From assembly GCF_031846305.1 (NCBI RefSeq), contig NZ_JAVRHY010000011.1:35227-99226 (forward strand): a DNA stretch of 64,000 nucleotides, given 5' to 3'. Positions 38,099 to 46,103 of the stretch are shown here, piece by piece. Source of the DNA: Spectribacter acetivorans. GTDB taxonomy: Bacteria > Pseudomonadota > Gammaproteobacteria > Nevskiales > Salinisphaeraceae. Numbering within the stretch: position 1 is the first letter of the stretch; the number at the start of each line of letters is the position of its first letter. A program made the translations under genes and the position numbers. The notes beneath the pieces are model-generated. The model had not been told where the DNA came from and did not search any database. It was given only the letters and a program-made list of their open reading frames with translations.

Positions 38099-38935
38099 CT
38101 AGAGAGCGGCGGCCACCGCCGGCAGCGCGGCGGTGCAGTCGGCGGTCAGACGCAGGTCGAACAGGTCGTCGGCCCGGGTGCGGCCAAGATTGACCGCGGC
38201 CAGCGGCTGACCGGCGGCATGGGCAGCGCGCACGAAACGCAGGCCCGACCAGATCATCAGCGACGACCCCACCACCAGCAGGCCGTCCGCGTCGGCGAGC
38301 CACCGCCTCACCCGCGCCACCCGGCGCCGCGGTACGTTCTCGCCGAAGAACACCACGTCCGGTTTCAGCACGCCCCCGCAACGGCGGCAATCGGGGACGT
38401 TGAATCGCTGGCTGCGTGCCGCGGCCACCGGACTGTCGCCATCCGGCGCGGCCTGCGCATCGGCGGCCGACAGATCCGGATTGGCCGCCGCCAGCCGTTG
38501 CTGAAATGCAGTGCGGGCATAGCGGCCGCCGCAGTCGAGACAGATCAGCCGATCCAGGCGGCCGTGCAGATCCACCACCCGGCGGCTGCCGGCCCGCTGA
38601 TGCAGCCGGTCCACGTTCTGGGTGACCACCCCGGCGACGCAGCCGGCCGCTTCCAGCGCGGCCAGCGCCCGGTGGGCGGCATTGGGCGCGGCCGCCGCCA
38701 CCCGGGGCCAGCCGCTGAAGCTGCCGGCCCAGTAACGCTGACGGCGTGCCGGGCTGGCGCGGAAGGCTTGGCCGGTCATGGGCTGCTGACGTTTCCAGGC
38801 CCCATCCGCATCGCGATAGTCGGGAATGCCCGAGGCGGTGCTCATGCCGGCCCCGGTGAGTACCAGCCAGCGCGGCACGGTCCGCATCAGATCGATCAAC
38901 GGCGCCGGCGCATCGGTAATCACCGGTCCGGTCAC
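38099..38935 (-). CDS. Sir2-family NAD-dependent protein deacylase
   Basis: A 278-residue sirtuin. NAD-binding motifs are LVLTGAGMSTASGIPDYRD and TQNVDRLHQRAGS, the catalytic His is in VDLHGRLDRL, and the zinc ribbon is CLDC and CRRC. TGAGMSTASGIPDYRD resembles class II (SIRT4-like) sirtuins more than CobB. It removes acyl groups from lysine at the cost of NAD. A GTG start overlapping the HAD gene's stop (GTGA) is chosen; starting at the first internal ATG would remove the helix before the NAD motif. Confidence 0.87.
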   Translation of the reverse strand: MTGPVITDAPAPLIDLMRTVPRWLVLTGAGMSTASGIPDYRDADGAWKRQQPMTGQAFRASPARRQRYWAGSFSGWPRVAAAAPNAAHRALAALEAAGCVAGVVTQNVDRLHQRAGSRRVVDLHGRLDRLICLDCGGRYARTAFQQRLAAANPDLSAADAQAAPDGDSPVAAARSQRFNVPDCRRCGGVLKPDVVFFGENVPRRRVARVRRWLADADGLLVVGSSLMIWSGLRFVRAAHAAGQPLAAVNLGRTRADDLFDLRLTADCTAALPAVAAAL

Positions 38936-39552
38936 GGCGTGATGCCCCGGGCCGCCAGATCGCGTCGCAGCGTGTCGGCATCGGTGAACGGCAGGGCCGC
39001 CCAGCCGGCGCGGCGGGCGGCAGTGACGTTGATCTCGCGGTCGTCGATCAGCAGGCACTCCCCCGGCCCGGCACCCAGGCGCGCCTGAACCCGCTCGAAC
39101 ACCCGCGGGTCCGGCTTGGCCAGGCGCTCCTCGTGCGAGGCCATGGCATGGCGGAACAGGCCCATGAAGTCGAATCGGGCGAGTGCGGCACGCCAGTGCA
39201 CCGGATTGGTGTTGGAGTAACAGGCCACCGGGTGACGCGCCGCCAGAGCCGCCAGCAGGGCCGGGGTCTCGGCAATCGCGCCGCGCAGCATGCCGGCCAT
39301 GTGGCGGGCCAGCACTGCCGGACCCAGCGGCCGCGTCAGCCGCGCATCCAGCGCCGCCAGAAACCCGGCCTCGTCGAGATCCCCCCACTGGAACTGTTCC
39401 GACAATGACCGCTGCTCGCTGGCGAAGGCCTCGCGCAGCGGCTCGCGCAGTTCGGCCACCGGGGTATCGGATTCGGCGGCCAGTCGCGCCAGCGTGGCCT
39501 CAAGCGGCTCAACGTCGATCAGCACGCCGCCCAGGTCGAAGATCAGCCACAC
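38932..39552 (-). CDS. HAD-superfamily phosphatase, YihX-like
   Basis: A 206-residue HAD hydrolase. Motif I is IFDLGGVLIDV (nucleophile Asp6; DLG instead of DxD, as in YihX and epoxide-hydrolase N-domains), motif II is CYSNTNPVHW, motif III the Lys in LAKPDPRVFE and motif IV LIDDREINVTAAR. E. coli YihX dephosphorylates alpha-glucose 1-phosphate; the substrate here is open. It sits 3 nt after the acyl-CoA-binding protein gene and is coupled to the sirtuin gene. Confidence 0.88.
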   Translation of the reverse strand: MWLIFDLGGVLIDVEPLEATLARLAAESDTPVAELREPLREAFASEQRSLSEQFQWGDLDEAGFLAALDARLTRPLGPAVLARHMAGMLRGAIAETPALLAALAARHPVACYSNTNPVHWRAALARFDFMGLFRHAMASHEERLAKPDPRVFERVQARLGAGPGECLLIDDREINVTAARRAGWAALPFTDADTLRRDLAARGITP

Positions 39553-39555
39553 GGC

Positions 39556-39825
39556 TCAGCCGCGCTCGGCATCCAGCAACTGGCCGACCTTGGCGATGTA
39601 GGCCCGCATCGCGGCCTCGGCATCGGTGCCTTTCAACTTTGCCCAGGCGTCGTACTTGGCGCGGCCCTTGAAGTCGGTCATGCCGGGACGCTTGCCCGCG
39701 ACATCGCCGGCAGTGGCCTGCTTGTAGTGGGCGTACAGCGCCAGCAGATCTTCATTGCTGGGCCGTTTGGTGAGCGTTTCGACATCCTTCTGCGCCTGTT
39801 CGAACTCGGCTGTCACATCCGCCAT
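39556..39825 (-). CDS. Acyl-CoA-binding protein
   Basis: An 89-residue ACBP-family protein. The four-helix pattern is clear: EFEQAQKDVETLTKRPSNED, LLALYAHYKQATAGDV, then KRPGMTDFKGRAKYDAWAKL with the Lys and Tyr residues that contact the CoA phosphate, and a last helix AAMRAYIAKVGQLL. It binds long-chain acyl-CoA in the cytosol. ACBPs are universal in eukaryotes but patchy in bacteria. It starts 6 nt after folA and precedes the HAD and sirtuin genes, so the four are likely one operon. Confidence 0.93.
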   Translation of the reverse strand: MADVTAEFEQAQKDVETLTKRPSNEDLLALYAHYKQATAGDVAGKRPGMTDFKGRAKYDAWAKLKGTDAEAAMRAYIAKVGQLLDAERG

Positions 39826-39831
39826 GGTTCA

Positions 39832-40353
39832 TCACTCCTCGTGGTTGACGGGCCCCGGCCGATGCCGGCGCCGCAGATCCAGAAACCGGCAGGCCACGGG
39901 GTTACGTTCATCCGCGGCCCGGTACTCGTCGGCGACGGTATCCCATTCGGTTTCGTCGATGGCGGGGAACCAGGTGTCCCCGGGGAACGTTCCGTCGATG
40001 CGGGTGATCAGAAGGCGATCGGCCCGCGGCAGTGCCAGGTCATAGATCTGAGCCCCGCCGATTACCATCATCTCGGTCGCACCATCGGCGTCCGCCAGAT
40101 CGATACCGGCCTGCAGATCGGCCACGCGGTGCACGCCCTCGGCATGGAAATCCGGCTGCCGCGTGAGCACCAGATTGTCGCGGTTCGGAAGCGGGCGGCC
40201 GATGGACTCGAAAGTGCGCCGCCCCATCAGGATGGGCTTGCCGGTGGTGTGCTGCCGGAAGTGCCGCAGATCGGCCGGCAGGTGCCAGGGCATGCCGCCT
40301 TCGTGGCCGATCACGCCGTTGTTGTCCATGGCCACGATCAGGGAAATCCGCAC
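39832..40353 (-). CDS. folA: Dihydrofolate reductase
   Basis: A 173-residue enzyme reducing dihydrofolate with NADPH. Conserved parts are SLIVAMDNNGVIGHEGGMPW, HLPADLRHFRQHTTGKPILM, GRRTFESIGRPLPNR and VIGGAQIYDLALPRADRLLI. The substrate Asp/Glu position is Asp in LPADLRHF. It is the first gene of a folA-ACBP-HAD-sirtuin run. thyA, often its partner, is 18 kb away next to lgt. Confidence 0.95.
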   Translation of the reverse strand: MRISLIVAMDNNGVIGHEGGMPWHLPADLRHFRQHTTGKPILMGRRTFESIGRPLPNRDNLVLTRQPDFHAEGVHRVADLQAGIDLADADGATEMMVIGGAQIYDLALPRADRLLITRIDGTFPGDTWFPAIDETEWDTVADEYRAADERNPVACRFLDLRRRHRPGPVNHEE

Positions 40354-40490
40354 GGGTACTCCATCGCCGGTAACGCGCGCAGTCTAACCGAGGCGGCATG
40401 GATGCGGGGCCGGGCCGTAGACGGCTAGACTGAGCGCCAATGTCGCAAGCGGGCCGCGAATACCGCGGCCGGCCGGAACCGGATAACGCC

Positions 40491-41972
40491 ATGGCCGTTG
40501 CTCAATCGGACATCGCCGATCACAAGTCGCAACTGGTACGCGACCTGCAGTCCATCCTGCCTGCCGAGTCGGTCCTGCATCGCACCGAGGACCTGGCCCC
40601 GTTCGAGTGCGACGGGCTGTCCGCCTACCGCCAGTTGCCGATGATCGTGGTGCTGCCGGATACCATCGACCAGGTACAGGCGATCATGCGGCTGTGCAGC
40701 ACCGCGGGCGTGCCGGTGGTGGCCCGCGGCGCCGGCACCGGACTCTCGGGCGGCGCGCTGCCGCTGGACAACGGCGTGCTGCTGTCGCTGGCCCGCTTCA
40801 ACCGGATTCTGGACATCGACGCCGACAACCGCTGTGCCCGCCTGCAGCCGGGGGTGCGCAACCTGGCCATCTCCGAAGCGGCGGCGGCATACGGCCTGTA
40901 CTACGCCCCCGATCCCTCGTCCCAGATCGCCTGTTCCATCGGCGGTAACGTCGCAGAGAACTCCGGCGGCGTGCACTGCCTGAAATACGGGCTGACCGTG
41001 CACAACCTGCTGGAACTCAAGGTGGTGACGGTGGATGGCAACCTGCTGACCATCGGCAACCGGGCGCTGGATGCGCCGGGCTACGATTTGCTGGCGCTGA
41101 TGACCGGTTCCGAGGGCATGCTGGGGGTGATCGTGGAAGTCACCGTCAAGTTGCTGCCGAGCCCCGAATCCGCCCGGGTGATCCTGGCTGCGTTTGATGA
41201 TGTCGAGCGGGCCGGCGAGGCGGTCGCGGCGATCATCGGCGCCGGCATCATCCCGGCCGGGCTGGAGATGATGGACGGCCCGGCGATCCGCGCGGTGGAG
41301 GACTTTGTCCACGCCGGCTATCCCACCGATGCCGCGGCGATCCTGCTGTGCGAGGTCGACGGCACCGAGGCCGAGGTGGCGGAACACATCGACGCGGTCA
41401 CCGCGGTGGTCGAACGAGAGGGTGCCACCGACGTGCGCGTCTCGCGTGACGATGCCGAGCGGGCGCTATTCTGGTCCGGGCGCAAGGCCGCCTTCCCGGC
41501 GATGGGCCGCATCGCCCCAGATTACTACTGCATGGACGGCACCATTCCGCGCCGGCATCTGGCCCGGGTGCTCAAGGGCATTTACGCGCTGTCCGAGGAA
41601 TACGGTCAGGGCGTGGCCAACGTGTTCCACGCCGGCGACGGCAACCTGCATCCGCTGATTCTCTACGACGCCAACAACCCCGGCGAGCTGGAACGCACCG
41701 AGGCCTATGGCGGGAAGATCCTCGAGTTGTGCCTGGAAGTGGGCGGCACCATCACCGGCGAACACGGCGTCGGCGTGGAGAAGATCGGTCACATGTGCCT
41801 GCAGTTCAACGACGCCGAGCGGGATCAGTTTCACGCCATCAAGGCGGCCTTCGACCCGCACGGCCTGCTCAACCCCGGCAAGGCCGTGCCCACGCTCAAC
41901 CGCTGTGCCGAATTCGGGGCCATGCACGTGCACAACGGTGAACTGCCGCACCCGGAACTGGAGCGCCTGTGA
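40491..41972 (+). CDS. glcD: Glycolate oxidase subunit GlcD
   Basis: A 493-residue FAD-linked subunit. The VAO-type FAD domain has VVARGAGTGLSGGALPLDNG and ACSIGGNVAENSGGVHCLKY; the C-terminal domain has VFHAGDGNLHPLILYD and GTITGEHGVGVEKI. GlcDEF oxidises glycolate to glyoxylate and passes electrons to the respiratory chain. The ATG at MAVAQSDIADHK is chosen; an ATG at 40440 would add 17 residues. The glcE GTG overlaps the stop. No glcC-type regulator is next to it: folA is divergent. Confidence 0.95.
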   Translation: MAVAQSDIADHKSQLVRDLQSILPAESVLHRTEDLAPFECDGLSAYRQLPMIVVLPDTIDQVQAIMRLCSTAGVPVVARGAGTGLSGGALPLDNGVLLSLARFNRILDIDADNRCARLQPGVRNLAISEAAAAYGLYYAPDPSSQIACSIGGNVAENSGGVHCLKYGLTVHNLLELKVVTVDGNLLTIGNRALDAPGYDLLALMTGSEGMLGVIVEVTVKLLPSPESARVILAAFDDVERAGEAVAAIIGAGIIPAGLEMMDGPAIRAVEDFVHAGYPTDAAAILLCEVDGTEAEVAEHIDAVTAVVEREGATDVRVSRDDAERALFWSGRKAAFPAMGRIAPDYYCMDGTIPRRHLARVLKGIYALSEEYGQGVANVFHAGDGNLHPLILYDANNPGELERTEAYGGKILELCLEVGGTITGEHGVGVEKIGHMCLQFNDAERDQFHAIKAAFDPHGLLNPGKAVPTLNRCAEFGAMHVHNGELPHPELERL

Positions 41973-43039
41973 CCGGCACCGAAGATCTGATCTCCGCCCT
42001 GCGCGAGCGCGTTGCCGCTGCCCACGAGCGCAGTACCCCGCTGGCCATTCGCGGCGGCGGCACCAAGGCCTTTCTCGGACACCCGGTGGACGGGGCGTTT
42101 CTGGACGTCAGCGCCCTGACCGGGATCGTGGACTATCAGCCCGGCGAACTGGTGGTTACCGCCCGCGCCGGCACCCGTCTGGCCGAGCTGGAAACCGTGC
42201 TCGCCGAACAGGGGCAGATGCTGTCATTCGAGCCCCCGCATTTCGGCGCCGATGCCACCCTCGGCGGCACCATTGCCACGGGATTGTCCGGGCCCCGCCG
42301 CCCCTGGGGTGGCGCGGCGCGTGACCTGGTGCTCGGCACCCGCGTGATCAACGGCCGGGGCGAACTGCTGCATTTCGGGGGCGACGTGATGAAGAACGTG
42401 GCCGGCTACGATGTGTCGCGGCTGATGGCCGGGGCATACGGCACGCTGGGTGTGCTGGTCAGCATCAGCCTCAAGGTGCTGCCCCGCCCGGCGGCGGAAG
42501 CCACGCTGGTCCAGCAACTCGACGCCACGACAGCCATCACCCGCATGAACGAACTGGCCGGCAAGCCCTGGCCGCTCTCGGGCGCCTACTGGGAGACTGG
42601 CGAGCTATATCTGCGGTTGTCCGGCGCCGAACGCGCCGTGGATGCGGCCCGCGACGCCATCGGGGGCGATGTGGATGATGATCCCGATCGCTGGACCCGT
42701 ATCCGCGAACTGCAGACGCCGTTGACCGCCGGCGCCGAACCGCTATGGCGACTTTCCGTGCCGCCGGCCGCCCCGCTGGCCGACCTGCCGGGCGACCAGG
42801 CCCTGGACTGGGGCGGCGCCCAGCGCTGGCTGGTCAGCGACGCCGATCCGGCGACGGTACGCGACACGGCCGAGAAGGCCGGGGGCCATGCCACCCTGTT
42901 CCGCGGCGACCACGATGCCCGCTTCCATCCGCTGCCCGACGCCATGCGCAAGCTGCACCAGCGGGTGAAGCAATCGCTGGACCCGGCCGGTATTCTCAAT
43001 CCGGGTCGGCTTTACCCCTGGCTCGATTCGGCCCGCTGA
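41969..43039 (+). CDS. glcE: Glycolate oxidase subunit GlcE
   Basis: A 356-residue FAD-binding subunit related to GlcD but lacking its C-terminal half. The nucleotide-binding block AIRGGGTKAFLG, PHFGADATLGGTIATGLSGP and the segment GDVMKNVAGYDVSRLMAGAY are typical of GlcE. It starts with GTG overlapping the glcD stop. In most genomes glcF follows immediately; here a toxin-antitoxin pair is inserted between them. Confidence 0.94.
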   Translation: MTGTEDLISALRERVAAAHERSTPLAIRGGGTKAFLGHPVDGAFLDVSALTGIVDYQPGELVVTARAGTRLAELETVLAEQGQMLSFEPPHFGADATLGGTIATGLSGPRRPWGGAARDLVLGTRVINGRGELLHFGGDVMKNVAGYDVSRLMAGAYGTLGVLVSISLKVLPRPAAEATLVQQLDATTAITRMNELAGKPWPLSGAYWETGELYLRLSGAERAVDAARDAIGGDVDDDPDRWTRIRELQTPLTAGAEPLWRLSVPPAAPLADLPGDQALDWGGAQRWLVSDADPATVRDTAEKAGGHATLFRGDHDARFHPLPDAMRKLHQRVKQSLDPAGILNPGRLYPWLDSAR

Positions 43040-43082
43040 CCCCGATAGACTCGGGAGTGGAACCGTCCAACGGATGCTGCGG

Positions 43083-43322
43083 ATGAACGACTCCCCTGCA
43101 AGCCTGGAACAAACACTGCTCGCGCTGCCCCGAAACGAACGCGCACGCATGGCCTCGCGACTGATCGCCAGTCTGGACGACGCGGCGGAGACGGATACCG
43201 CGGCGGTTCAGGCAGCCTGGATCGAGGAGGCGGATCGCCGCTATCGCGCCTACCTAGACGGCAAGGAGCCGGCCTATGCTGCCGACGAGGTGATTCGGGA
43301 CCTCCTGCGCGAAAACGATTGA
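43083..43322 (+). CDS. Antitoxin of a ParE/RelE-type module (addiction-module protein)
   Basis: A 79-residue protein (82 if the ATG at 43074 is used). It has the layout of the short 'addiction module' antitoxin family that lacks an obvious DNA-binding domain: an N-terminal helix ending LPRNERARMASRLIASLDDA and a C-terminal WIEEADRRYRAYLDGK that would wrap the toxin. It overlaps the toxin start (TTGA). It is located in the glc operon. Confidence 0.83.
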   Translation: MNDSPASLEQTLLALPRNERARMASRLIASLDDAAETDTAAVQAAWIEEADRRYRAYLDGKEPAYAADEVIRDLLREND

Positions 43323-43618
43323 AGCCGGTACGACTACTCCGCTCAGCCCGGGCTGATCTGCGGGCGCAGAACGCCTACTATCGCGGCCTCGACTCCACTC
43401 TCGGACGACGCTTTCTGCTGGCGGTCGACCGCAGCCTGGCCGCCATCCCGGAAAACCCGCAGGCGATGGCAATCATTGACTTGAATGTCCGTCGCTGGCC
43501 GGTTACGGGATTCCCGCACGGCATTTTGTACCGCGAAAATGAGCAGGAGATTATCGTGCTCGGTATCTTTCATCCCCAGCTGGATCCGAAGCGCTGGCGT
43601 CAACGCCTCCGAGAATAG
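43319..43618 (+). CDS. ParE/RelE-superfamily toxin
   Basis: A 99-residue protein starting with TTG that overlaps the antitoxin stop. The fold pattern is that of ParE/RelE: an N-terminal strand (KPVRLLRSARADL), two helices (AQNAYYRGLDSTLGRRFLLA, VDRSLAAIPENPQ) and C-terminal strands with RWPVTGFPHGILYRENEQEI and VLGIFHPQLDPKRWRQR. ParE toxins poison gyrase and RelE toxins cut mRNA; the sequence does not separate these. Confidence 0.87.
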   Translation: MKPVRLLRSARADLRAQNAYYRGLDSTLGRRFLLAVDRSLAAIPENPQAMAIIDLNVRRWPVTGFPHGILYRENEQEIIVLGIFHPQLDPKRWRQRLRE

Positions 43619-43624
43619 ACATCC

Positions 43625-44836
43625 ATGCAAACCGCCATCACCGACACCTTGCGCAACACCCCGGACGGCCAAGAGGCCGACCGCATACTGCGCGCCTGCA
43701 CCCACTGTGGCTTCTGCACCGCGACCTGCCCCACCTATCAACTGCTGGGGGACGAACGCGACAGCCCGCGGGGACGCATCTACCTGATCAAGCAGGTTCT
43801 GGAAGGCGCCGAGCCCACGCGCGCCACCCAGACCCATCTCGACCGCTGCCTGACCTGCCGGGCCTGCGAGACCACCTGCCCGTCCGGCGTGGAATACGGC
43901 CGACTGGCCGACATCGGCCGTGATCTGGTCGACCGGCAGGTGCGACGCGGCCCGGTCGAGCGATTCATGCGCTGGGGCCTGCGGCGGTTCATGGCCTACC
44001 GGGAGCGGTTCACGCCGCTGCTCCGGCTGGGGCAGTTGTTCCGGCCCCTGATGCCGGCGCCGCTGAAAGCCAAGATTCCCCCGCGCCAGACCGCCGGCAG
44101 CTGGCCGGACTCGACCGCTGCGACGCGGACCATGCTGGTGCTCGACGGCTGCGTGCAGCCGGCCGCGGCACCGCGCACCAATGCCGCCGCCGCACGGGTG
44201 CTGGATCGGCTGGGCATCCGGCTGGTGCGCGTTCGCGAAGCCGGCTGCTGCGGCGCCCTGCCCCAGCATCTGAGCGCCCGGGACGAGGCGCTGGATTTCG
44301 CCCGCCGCAACATCGATGCCTGGTGGCCGCATATCCAGGCCGGTGCCGAGGCCGTCGTGGTCACTGCCAGCGGCTGCGGCGCCCAGCTGGCGGAGTACGG
44401 CCACCTGCTGCGCGACGACCCCGACTACGCGGATAAGGCCAGGCGGGTCACCGAACTGGTGCGGGATCTGGGCGATATCCTGGCCGACGAGGACCTCACG
44501 GCATTCCACAACCTCGGCGCCGGCCGGCCGGTGGCCTACCATCCGCCCTGCACCCTGCAGAACGCGCCCGGATTACAGGACCGGGTGGCCGGCGTGCTGC
44601 AGACCGCCGGTTTCAGGCTCACGCCCATCCGGGACAAGCACCTCTGCTGTGGCTCCGCCGGCACCTACTCGATCCTGCAGCCGGCCATGGCCAACCGCTT
44701 GCGCGACGACAAGCTGACCAATCTGCAGGCCGGTGACCCGGACACCATCGTCACCGCCAACATCGGCTGCCAGCTGCATCTGGGCACCGCCGCAGGCGTG
44801 CCCGTGCGCCACTGGATCGAATTGCTGGATGGCTGA
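43625..44836 (+). CDS. glcF: Glycolate oxidase iron-sulfur subunit GlcF
   Basis: A 403-residue protein with two [4Fe-4S] motifs (CTHCGFCTATCPTY and CLTCRACETTCPSGVEYG) and two CCG-type domains (EAGCCGALPQHL, HLCCGSAGTYSILQP), the glycolate oxidase/GlpC family layout. It accepts electrons from GlcD/GlcE. It follows the toxin gene by 6 nt, so its expression depends on a transcript passing through the toxin-antitoxin pair unless it has its own promoter. Confidence 0.94.
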   Translation: MQTAITDTLRNTPDGQEADRILRACTHCGFCTATCPTYQLLGDERDSPRGRIYLIKQVLEGAEPTRATQTHLDRCLTCRACETTCPSGVEYGRLADIGRDLVDRQVRRGPVERFMRWGLRRFMAYRERFTPLLRLGQLFRPLMPAPLKAKIPPRQTAGSWPDSTAATRTMLVLDGCVQPAAAPRTNAAAARVLDRLGIRLVRVREAGCCGALPQHLSARDEALDFARRNIDAWWPHIQAGAEAVVVTASGCGAQLAEYGHLLRDDPDYADKARRVTELVRDLGDILADEDLTAFHNLGAGRPVAYHPPCTLQNAPGLQDRVAGVLQTAGFRLTPIRDKHLCCGSAGTYSILQPAMANRLRDDKLTNLQAGDPDTIVTANIGCQLHLGTAAGVPVRHWIELLDG

Positions 44837-45314
44837 CGCCGCCCCGCCACCCGACCTGCTCGATTATCTCGCCGACAACCTGGGCGACCCACCGCCGGCG
44901 CGAATTCTGCTGGTGGCCGAGGACGAGACGCCGCTGGCCGCGCGCATTCGCGAGCGCGCCCCCGACGCGGACTGCCTGACGCTGACACCGGCCGAGATGG
45001 ACGATGCCCGGGTCGGCGAGCAGGCCTTTGACCTGGCCATCGTGACCGACCTGCTGGAAAGCCGCCCTACCCGCGCCGCGGCCCAGGGCCTCGGCCGACT
45101 GCGCGACATCTACAGCCACCGGTTCTGGCTGATCGTGAGTCCCGCAGCCGACTGGACCAATGCCGATCTGATCGGCTACGGCCTCAAGCGGGCCGGCCAC
45201 TTCGCGGACTGGCGGCTGTATCGCTTCAACATCCACGACTACAAGGACGTACCGGACTGGCTGAACAGCCGCTACTGGGCGAATCCGGAGCGGTGGGGGC
45301 AGGAGCGCTGGTAG
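44829..45314 (+). CDS. DUF6231-like conserved protein
   Basis: A 161-residue protein whose ATG overlaps the end of glcF. It has a methyltransferase-like early strand (ARILLVAEDETPLAARI, DLAIVTDLLESRP) but no recognisable S-adenosylmethionine loop. The C-terminus is strongly conserved in type (AGHFADWRLYRFNIHDYKDV, PDWLNSRYWANPERWGQERW). I associate this C-terminus with DUF6231 of gammaproteobacteria, from memory only. Function unknown. Confidence 0.78.
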   Translation: MADAAPPPDLLDYLADNLGDPPPARILLVAEDETPLAARIRERAPDADCLTLTPAEMDDARVGEQAFDLAIVTDLLESRPTRAAAQGLGRLRDIYSHRFWLIVSPAADWTNADLIGYGLKRAGHFADWRLYRFNIHDYKDVPDWLNSRYWANPERWGQERW

Positions 45315-45370
45315 GGGGCGGCCGGGCCAGGGTACGTGCAGCCGGGGGATTCCTGTCCGACCGCCGGCAC

Positions 45371-45601
45371 GCGCTAACGGGAGGGAAGAAGCAGCCATTT
45401 CCGGATTGGGCTGCTCTTCTTTCCCGTCGGGACGAGCCGAGCACTGCAGGGCGGCGAGGTCCCCGGCCCGAAGGGGCGCGCACAGGAGGTGCGCGCGGTT
45501 TTCGCCGGCACACGGAGGTGCCGTCGAAACACCCCCTCGCCGACCGAAGCGCACAGGGCATCCTGCCTCGAACGACGTTCGAGGCAGGACTCGCCCGCCG
45601 G
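45371..45601 (+). repeat. 231-bp dispersed structured repeat, copy A
   Basis: It matches 63675-63905 at the same length and orientation, with scattered differences. Predicted stems include 45390-45396/45409-45415 (7 bp, copy A only), 45476-45483/45489-45496 (8 bp), 45501-45528 (10 bp with one mismatch) and 45561-45573/45577-45589 (13 bp). In the second and third of these the two copies differ by paired, complementary changes. Borders start at GCGCTAACGGGAGGG and end at CTCGCCCGCCGG. Confidence 0.9.
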
Positions 45602-45613
45602 AAGCGTTTCTTT

Positions 45614-45644
45614 GGTAACTTTCTTGTCGCACAAGAAAGTTACC
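45614..45644. repeat. 14-bp perfect inverted repeat
   Basis: The arms GGTAACTTTCTTGT and ACAAGAAAGTTACC enclose CGC. It lies 12 nt beyond copy A of the 231-bp repeat. A similar but imperfect A/T-rich hairpin flanks copy B on the other side (63614-63648). Confidence 0.85.
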
Positions 45645-45767
45645 CGGCCCGCGTCAGCGGGGCGGAATCTTTTTCTTTCTTCGAGCCTCGAGATTCCTGA
45701 ATTGCCGGCAACGCTTCGCTTATGCCGGCCTACTCGATTGGGCGGCGATCAGCCGCGAAGTTTCCAG

Positions 45768-45798
45768 ATTGCCGCGGCCCCTGCCGGGGCCTCGCAAT
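45768..45798. repeat. REP-like extended palindrome
   Basis: An ATTGC/GCAAT outer stem and a GGCCCC/GGGGCC inner stem with TGCC loop. GC-rich palindromes ending in CTCGCAATGA are a common type of dispersed intergenic repeat in proteobacteria; only one copy is in this window. Confidence 0.65.
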
Positions 45799-45837
45799 GA
45801 CATTCTTGCGGGGTTGGGTGGCAGGTTGATTCGAGCA

Positions 45838-45894
45838 GGCGCCATGAATGGCGCCCCACGGCGGATTACCTGGTAGGGCCGCTTTCAAGCGGCC
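45838..45894. repeat. Pair of 8-bp palindromes
   Basis: GGCGCCAT-GA-ATGGCGCC at 45838-45855 and GGCCGCTT-TC-AAGCGGCC at 45877-45894, 21 nt apart, just beyond the stop of the minus-strand gene at 45915. No T-run follows on either strand, so they are not classical terminators. Confidence 0.7.
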
Positions 45895-45914
45895 AGTCGT
45901 CAATGGTTGTCGGC

Positions 45915-46103
45915 TCAACCGTCGTCGGGTTCCGCCGTCAGGGCCGCCACCGGCAACCGCCGAATGGCACTTATCGCCGCCTCCCAGCAACCCTCATGGC
46001 ATAAACCGGCGATGGCGGCATCCTCGTAGCCGGCCAGCGCGGCGTCGATGCAGGCCTCGCGCACGCGTTCGGCCAGGACGGCAGTGTCATCGGATTCGCT
46101 CAT
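45915..46103 (-). CDS. Small conserved-looking hypothetical protein
   Basis: A 62-residue protein, MSESDDTAVLAERVREACID then AALAGYEDAAIAGLCHEGCW and EAAISAIRRLPVAALTAEPD. It is helical and soluble. I recall similar short proteins with ACIDAALxAYEDAGIxGLCxEGxWE in other proteobacteria, without known function. The ATG overlaps the DUF488 stop (ATGA), which supports its being translated as the last gene of the run. Confidence 0.7.
   Translation of the reverse strand: MSESDDTAVLAERVREACIDAALAGYEDAAIAGLCHEGCWEAAISAIRRLPVAALTAEPDDG

Larger units (their letters stand above)
45315..45914. other. Non-coding repeat-rich region
   Basis: Six hundred bases without a credible gene. In order it holds 56 nt of plain sequence, copy A of the 231-bp repeat (45371-45601), a 14-bp perfect inverted repeat (45614-45644), an extended REP-like hairpin (45768-45798), and two 8-bp palindromes (45838-45855 and 45877-45894). 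Open frames across it are by-products of the repeat: the same frame is open in copy B at the other end of the window. Confidence 0.85.

Noticed and set aside
44751..45632. 293-codon minus-strand frame over the DUF6231 gene and copy A of the repeat
   Set aside because: Its first part translates the 231-bp repeat. The same frame is open across copy B, so it reflects the repeat's base composition; the rest is antisense to a real gene.
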